In this document: positions 60,389 through 64,000 of the stretch, piece by piece
How positions within the stretch are numbered: the stretch's first letter is position 1
How the letters are laid out: each line of letters opens with the position of its first letter
Assembly: GCA_036004405.1 (NCBI GenBank)
Contig: DASYRM010000015.1
Span: 1-64,000, forward strand
Reading direction: 5' to 3'
Length of the DNA: 64,000 nucleotides
Origin: DASYRM01 sp036004405
GTDB lineage: Bacteria > Acidobacteriota > Vicinamibacteria > Vicinamibacterales > UBA2999
Made by a program: the position numbers and the translations under genes
The notes under the pieces: model-generated
The model's input: the letters and a program-made list of their open reading frames with translations, nothing else
Told to the model about the DNA's origin: nothing
Databases searched by the model: none

Positions 60389-61213
60389 ATGCGTACCTCG
60401 ATCCGCCCCGTTACCGCGATCGCCTTCACCATCGCCACGCTGGCGCTGCCGAGCCTGGCCGCCGCGCAGGTCAGCGATCTCACGCCGCCTCCCGATCTGA
60501 CGGCTCCGCCCGCCGACGCCACCAAGAGCGCCACCGGCCTGATCTCGAAGGTCGTGAAGCCCGGCACGAGCGCCGAGAAGCCGAACGCCACCGACGTCGT
60601 CACCGCGAACTACACCGGGTGGGCCGCCAAGGACGGCCGGATGTTCGACAGCACCGTCGCGAGGGGCAACCCCTCCACTTTTACGCTCAGCCGCGTCATG
60701 GCCGGGTGGAAGGAGTGCGTGCAGCTGATGGTCGTGGGCGAGAAGCGGCGCTGCTGGGTGCCGCAGGAGCTGGCCTACAAGGGTCAGGCCGGCAAGCCTC
60801 TGGGCACAGTGGTGTTCGACATCGAGCTGGTCGACACCCGTCCGTCGCCGACGATTCCGCCGCCCGACGTCGCCGAGGTACCGAAGGACGCCAAGCGCAC
60901 CGCGTCGGGGCTCGCCTACCGCGTGCTGCGGCCGGGCACGGGCTTCCGTCATCCGGACGGTCTGCGCGAAGTGCTCGTCCACTACACGGGCTGGACCACG
61001 GACGGCAAGATGTTCGACAGCTCGGTTCCGCGCGGCAACCCCACGACGATGCGGCTCGACGAAGTGATCAAGGGCTGGACCGAAGGCGTGCAGCTGATGG
61101 TCGAAGGCGAGCGCACGCGGTTCTGGATTCCACAGGACCTCGCGTACAAGGGTCAGTCCGGCTCGCCCCGCGGCATGCTGGTATTCGACATCGAGCTGGT
61201 CAAGATCAACTGA
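60389..61213 (+). CDS. Periplasmic double-domain FKBP-type peptidyl-prolyl isomerase
   Basis: 274 aa. Signal peptide (FTIATLALPSLAAAQ), then two FKBP domains: first around 65-150 (VVTANYTGWAAKDGRMFDSTVARGNP) and second around 185-272 (VLVHYTGWTTDGKMFDSSVPRGNP, ending MLVFDIELVKI). Both keep the DG..FDS and the WIPQ/WVPQ ELAYKGQ face. Catalyses proline cis-trans isomerisation and chaperoning of exported proteins. The tandem arrangement is uncommon but known. Confidence 0.9.
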   Translation: MRTSIRPVTAIAFTIATLALPSLAAAQVSDLTPPPDLTAPPADATKSATGLISKVVKPGTSAEKPNATDVVTANYTGWAAKDGRMFDSTVARGNPSTFTLSRVMAGWKECVQLMVVGEKRRCWVPQELAYKGQAGKPLGTVVFDIELVDTRPSPTIPPPDVAEVPKDAKRTASGLAYRVLRPGTGFRHPDGLREVLVHYTGWTTDGKMFDSSVPRGNPTTMRLDEVIKGWTEGVQLMVEGERTRFWIPQDLAYKGQSGSPRGMLVFDIELVKIN

Positions 61214-61293
61214 CCGACGTCCTCCTGCCCTTCCCACACGAGTAAGAACGTCGCGAGCAGTCGGCTTCGAGTGGCGGCCGCCTATCGGTCGTG

Positions 61294-61300
61294 TATCATA
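61294..61300 (+). promoter_or_regulatory. Candidate symmetric -10 box (TATCATA) before the NTase cassette
   Basis: TATCATA, 18 bases before ATG 61318, with AAGCGGG as a weak ribosome site. Candidate promoter of the two-gene cassette; not tested. Confidence 0.3.
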
Positions 61301-61317
61301 AGCGGGTAACGTTCCGC

Positions 61318-61584
61318 ATGGATCCGACAGTCCGCTCTTACCTCTCGGCGATCGGCCGCCGCGGCGGCCGAAAGAGCCGGCGCTCGCTCGCGCCAGACGC
61401 TGCGCGGGATATGGTGCGCGTTCGTGAAGCGCGTCGGGCGTTTCGGCGGTTTCACACGCGCTGCTTCTGGTCGTACGACCCGGACTACCGGATCTCACTT
61501 CGCGACGTGGTCTGGGTCGCCGATCAGTTGATGAAGTTTGGCGGCCGGGCGGGCTGGGAACTCGGAGCCCGACTGTGCCGCTAA
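61318..61584 (+). CDS. Antitoxin-like partner of nucleotidyltransferase cassette
   Basis: 88 aa from ATG 61318 (a GTG at 61291 could extend it by nine residues). Basic N-terminal helix (SYLSAIGRRGGRKSRRSLAPDAARDMVRVREARRAFRR) and an aromatic C-terminal part (CFWSYDPDYRISLRDVVWVADQLMKFGGRAGWELG). A small conserved gene type repeatedly seen before AbiEii-like nucleotidyltransferases. Its stop is inside the next gene's start (10-base overlap), as in two-gene toxin-antitoxin units. No further family recognised. Confidence 0.7.
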   Translation: MDPTVRSYLSAIGRRGGRKSRRSLAPDAARDMVRVREARRAFRRFHTRCFWSYDPDYRISLRDVVWVADQLMKFGGRAGWELGARLCR

Positions 61585-62366
61585 CGCCGTATCAGGAAGA
61601 AGTGGCGCGACTGCTATCCGCCAACCGGAGCTTCGACAGCTACCTGGCCGGAGGCGCGGCCATCCATATCGAGCCGCACACGACGCGATACAGCAACGAC
61701 CTCGATTACTTCCACGACTCGGTCGAGCGCGTTGCGGAAGCCTACACGACGGACGAACAGACGCTGCGCGCCGCCGGGCACACGGTTTCCGGCGAGATGC
61801 AACTGCCCGGCTATACCCGGGCGACCGTCTTCCGCGATCGCGCGAGTACGAAAGTGGAATGGGCGCACGACTCGGCGTGGCGCTTCATGCCGACCATCCG
61901 AAGTGAGATCGCCGGCTACACGCTGCACCCGGTCGACCTCGCCGTGAACAAGCTGCTGGCTCTCGCCGGACGCGATGAAGCGCGGGATTTTCTCGACATC
62001 CTCGATCTGCACGATCGAGTGCTGCCACTCGGCGCGCTGTGCTGGGCCGCCGCCGGAAAGGACCCGGGGTTTACGCCGCTGGCGCTCCTCGAGATTCTGC
62101 GGCGAAGGGGCAAATACCACGCGGACGACTTCGCAAGGCTCAGGCTCGAGCACCCGATCGATCTCCCAGCCATGAAGACGCGATGGCTCACCGCGCTGTC
62201 CGATGCCGAGGCCTTCGTCCGCAGCCGCCCCCCGGACGAGATGGGCTGCTTGTACTACTCGCCAAGCCTCGCGCGCTTTGTCACGCCGGGCCCAGGCGCG
62301 CCGGACGACACCGTCCCCCATTTCGGCCGCCCCGGAGGCGTCCTGCCGCGCATCTTCGCGGCGTGA
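61575..62366 (+). CDS. AbiEii-like nucleotidyltransferase (type IV TA toxin-like)
   Basis: 263 aa from GTG 61575. Nucleotidyltransferase core: SYLAGGAAIHIEPHTTRYSNDLDYF, with the GG...DLD catalytic pattern (Asp pair) and later VDLAVNKLLALAGRDEARDFLDILDL, typical of AbiEii/AbiGii-like and JHP933-type proteins. Likely transfers a nucleotide to RNA or tRNA as a toxin or phage-defence effector; specificity unknown. The C-terminal 60 residues are Pro/Gly-rich. Compare the decayed cassette at 1640-2099. Confidence 0.8.
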   Translation: MPLTPYQEEVARLLSANRSFDSYLAGGAAIHIEPHTTRYSNDLDYFHDSVERVAEAYTTDEQTLRAAGHTVSGEMQLPGYTRATVFRDRASTKVEWAHDSAWRFMPTIRSEIAGYTLHPVDLAVNKLLALAGRDEARDFLDILDLHDRVLPLGALCWAAAGKDPGFTPLALLEILRRRGKYHADDFARLRLEHPIDLPAMKTRWLTALSDAEAFVRSRPPDEMGCLYYSPSLARFVTPGPGAPDDTVPHFGRPGGVLPRIFAA

Positions 62367-62424
62367 AGGTGATCAGAAAGGGCGCCAGCTCTTTCGAACC
62401 GCGGGAGATTTGCGCGCCTGCGCC

Positions 62425-62453
62425 TTGACAGTCGTGGCGGTGAGGCGTATACG
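62425..62453 (+). promoter_or_regulatory. Near-consensus sigma-70 promoter
   Basis: TTGACA (62425-62430), 17-base spacer, TATACG (62448-62453). Best -35/-10 match in the window. It lies about 100 bases before the ATG of the TonB-dependent receptor at 62561, predicting a leader of about 100 bases with a GGAGG site at 62550-62554. Confidence 0.65.
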
Positions 62454-62560
62454 TTTTGCGTTCAGAGAACAGATTTTCGCACAGCAAAAACATACATCGA
62501 AACATGACTTGTCCGCCAAAGCTCTCCAGTTGCGGCGGCGGGCCGTGCCGGAGGGAAACG

Positions 62561-64000
62561 ATGCGGAGAGTTCTGCGACAGCACGCAGCAATCCTGCTCC
62601 TGGCCCTGGGACTCGCGAGCATGCCGTCGGTCAGCACGGCACAGGTGCTCGGCACCGTAACGGGTACGGTGAAAGACGCTTCGGGCGCGGTCCTGCCCGG
62701 CGTCACGGTGGAAGCGTCGAGCCCGGCGCTCATTGAAAAGGTCCGGACGGCCGTCACGGACGGCACCGGTCAATATCGGATCATCAACCTGCCGCCCGGC
62801 GCTTACGTCATCACATTCACGCTGACAGGATTCAGTACCGTCAGGCGCGAAGGAGTGAACCTGTCGATCAACGTGACGTCCACCATCGACGCGGATATGC
62901 GTGTCGGCGCCGTGCAAGAGACCATTACGGTGACGGGTGGGGCGCCGGTCGTCGATCTTCAGTCGACCGCCCAGACCACCGTGGCCGACGACCGGACGTT
63001 CAAGGAACTCCCAACAGGCGGATCGTGGGTGAACGTGGCGCAGCTCATCCCTGCCATCAATTCCGCGTTCTTCGGCAACCGGGACGTCGGAGGGACCCAG
63101 GGCGATCAGACGGGAACCCAGGTCTCCGTGCACGGCGGAATCCCCGGCGACGGCGTGTCGATGATCGACGGCATGCGCATCGGCAACATGTATCTCAGCT
63201 CGAACCTCACGAACATGAGCCTTTCGGCGCTCATCTACGACGAGGTCAACCTCTCGTTCTCGGGACAGATGCCGGAGTCGGGGACCAACGGCGTGATCAT
63301 GAACGCGATTCCAAAGTCGGGGGGCAACACGTTCCACGGCTCGCTGCTCGCCAATGGTTCCGCGCCGTCTCTCCAGGGCAGCAACGTGAACGATCGGCTT
63401 CGCTCCAGGGGTGCCTCGACCACCGATTCGCTGAAGAAGCTCTACGACATCAACGGCGCCATCGGCGGACCGATCAAGCGCGACAAGCTGTGGTTCTACT
63501 ACACGTCGCGGTACTTCACCAACGAGTACTACCTGGCCGGGCAGTACTACGCCGTCGATCCATCGGCCTTCGTACGCAAGCCCGATCTGACACGACAGGC
63601 GTATGCCGGCACGTGGACCGCGGACAACAACATCCGCTTCACCTGGGCGCCGACGGTGAAGCAGAAGATCTCGGGCTGGTACGCGTACCAGCGCAAGGAC
63701 GATCCGCACTGGCTGCAGCAGATCCTCTTCCAGTCGCCGGAAGCGACGCAAATCGTCCGCTGGCCGACGCAGTTGAGCACCATCACGTGGTCGTACACCG
63801 CCACGAACAAGGTGCTCGTCGAAGCGGGGATCGCGCCTGGCGAGAGCCCCGACACGATCACGCAGGTCCCGGGAGACATCGCGGGCGTGCCGATCTTCGA
63901 GCTCGGCGGCCCGGACGTCCCGTTCAACTTCGCGCATCGCGCGGCGTGGTTCAACGATTCCGACGATCGATTGCCGTCGCAGACCTTCAAGGGCTCGGTG
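62561..64000 (+). CDS. TonB-dependent receptor with carboxypeptidase-regulatory-like domain (partial)
   Basis: 480 codons to the window edge; no stop. Signal peptide (AAILLLALGLASMPSVSTAQ), a carboxypeptidase regulatory-like domain (GTVTGTVKDASGAVLPGVTVEA, DGTGQYRIINLPPGAYVITF; about 30-115), then a TonB-box/plug region (ETITVTGGAPVVDLQSTAQ, LPTGGSWVNVAQLIPA, GIPGDGVSMIDGMRIGN) and barrel strands. Typical of Acidobacteriota OMPs that import large ligands such as oligosaccharides or peptides. Substrate not predictable. Confidence 0.88.
   Translation, partial: MRRVLRQHAAILLLALGLASMPSVSTAQVLGTVTGTVKDASGAVLPGVTVEASSPALIEKVRTAVTDGTGQYRIINLPPGAYVITFTLTGFSTVRREGVNLSINVTSTIDADMRVGAVQETITVTGGAPVVDLQSTAQTTVADDRTFKELPTGGSWVNVAQLIPAINSAFFGNRDVGGTQGDQTGTQVSVHGGIPGDGVSMIDGMRIGNMYLSSNLTNMSLSALIYDEVNLSFSGQMPESGTNGVIMNAIPKSGGNTFHGSLLANGSAPSLQGSNVNDRLRSRGASTTDSLKKLYDINGAIGGPIKRDKLWFYYTSRYFTNEYYLAGQYYAVDPSAFVRKPDLTRQAYAGTWTADNNIRFTWAPTVKQKISGWYAYQRKDDPHWLQQILFQSPEATQIVRWPTQLSTITWSYTATNKVLVEAGIAPGESPDTITQVPGDIAGVPIFELGGPDVPFNFAHRAAWFNDSDDRLPSQTFKGSV

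Overview
The window is a gene-dense, GC-rich (roughly two-thirds G+C) bacterial chromosome segment. It probably comes from an Acidobacteriota member of the Vicinamibacteria type. Pointers to this are the TIGR03435 protein beside a BlaI/BlaR1 pair, an hpnCDE squalene cluster, MacB-like permeases in tandem, a TonB-dependent receptor with an N-terminal carboxypeptidase-regulatory-like domain, and many secreted hydrolases. The taxonomic call is inference; no rRNA or tRNA gene is present. About 68 genes are supported. No gap between genes exceeds about 220 bases, and no phage, insertion sequence or CRISPR array is visible.

Layout. 1-4.9 kb: a SirB1-like protein, a secreted hydrolase, a decayed nucleotidyltransferase cassette, two envelope proteins, and two paralogous small secreted Tyr/Pro/Arg-rich proteins, each behind a sigma-54-like promoter. 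4.9-12.7 kb: M20 peptidase and MBL hydrolase (coupled), then def-thyX-pcs (peptide deformylase, double-length ThyX, phosphatidylcholine synthase), a NUDIX/hydrolase pair and aldolase. 12.7-18.8 kb: thiI-hpnE-hpnD-hpnC-pduO on the minus strand (farnesyl-PP to squalene, plus cobalamin adenosylation) and mutY-mutT on the plus strand. 18.9-27 kb: ygfZ, a secreted hydrolase, panB-panC (pantothenate), a P1 peptidase, and an SSS symporter coupled to a D-malate/tartrate dehydrogenase. 27-33.7 kb: TIGR03435-blaI-blaR1-msrP under a clear BlaI operator, an M50 protease/methyltransferase pair, and an unknown gene. 33.7-37.5 kb: an efflux-type adaptor and two MacB-like permeases with no ATPase. 37.5-43.7 kb: FHA, MBL, receiver-like, BTAD, cupin, pseudokinase, SDR and a degenerate malate-dehydrogenase-like gene. 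43.7-49.4 kb: M28 peptidase, two CNNM/CorC-type proteins and a TIR-membrane-sensor protein. 49.4-60.4 kb: lipB-E2-lpdA on minus; a sigma-54 activator, HU, queF, Cof phosphatase; sucA-sucB. 60.4-64 kb: a double FKBP isomerase, an intact two-gene nucleotidyltransferase cassette, and the start of a TonB-dependent receptor behind a near-consensus sigma-70 promoter.

Two genome-scale patterns run through the window. First, two families of short palindromes sit at gene ends. Family 1 has a CGTAGGGGC...GCCCCTACG frame, a variable but always self-complementary core and a two-base loop. Family 2 is built on GCGAGGC/GCCTCGC with a three-base loop. In at least nine genes the stop codon lies inside the palindrome or its flank. 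Second, several divergent gene pairs have start codons only 22-50 bases apart, with a single symmetric -10 box of the type TANNNTA (or ATTATA) between them. The box lies 6-10 bases from at least one start codon, which suggests leaderless mRNAs and bidirectional promoters.

Functional links inside the window: lipoyl enzymes (lipB, two E2 genes, lpdA, sucA) cluster within 11 kb. mutY (lacking its 8-oxoG-recognition domain) is coupled to mutT. The sigma-54 activator at 52972 could in principle act at the two sigma-54-like promoters at 3.9-4.4 kb, but that link is conjecture.
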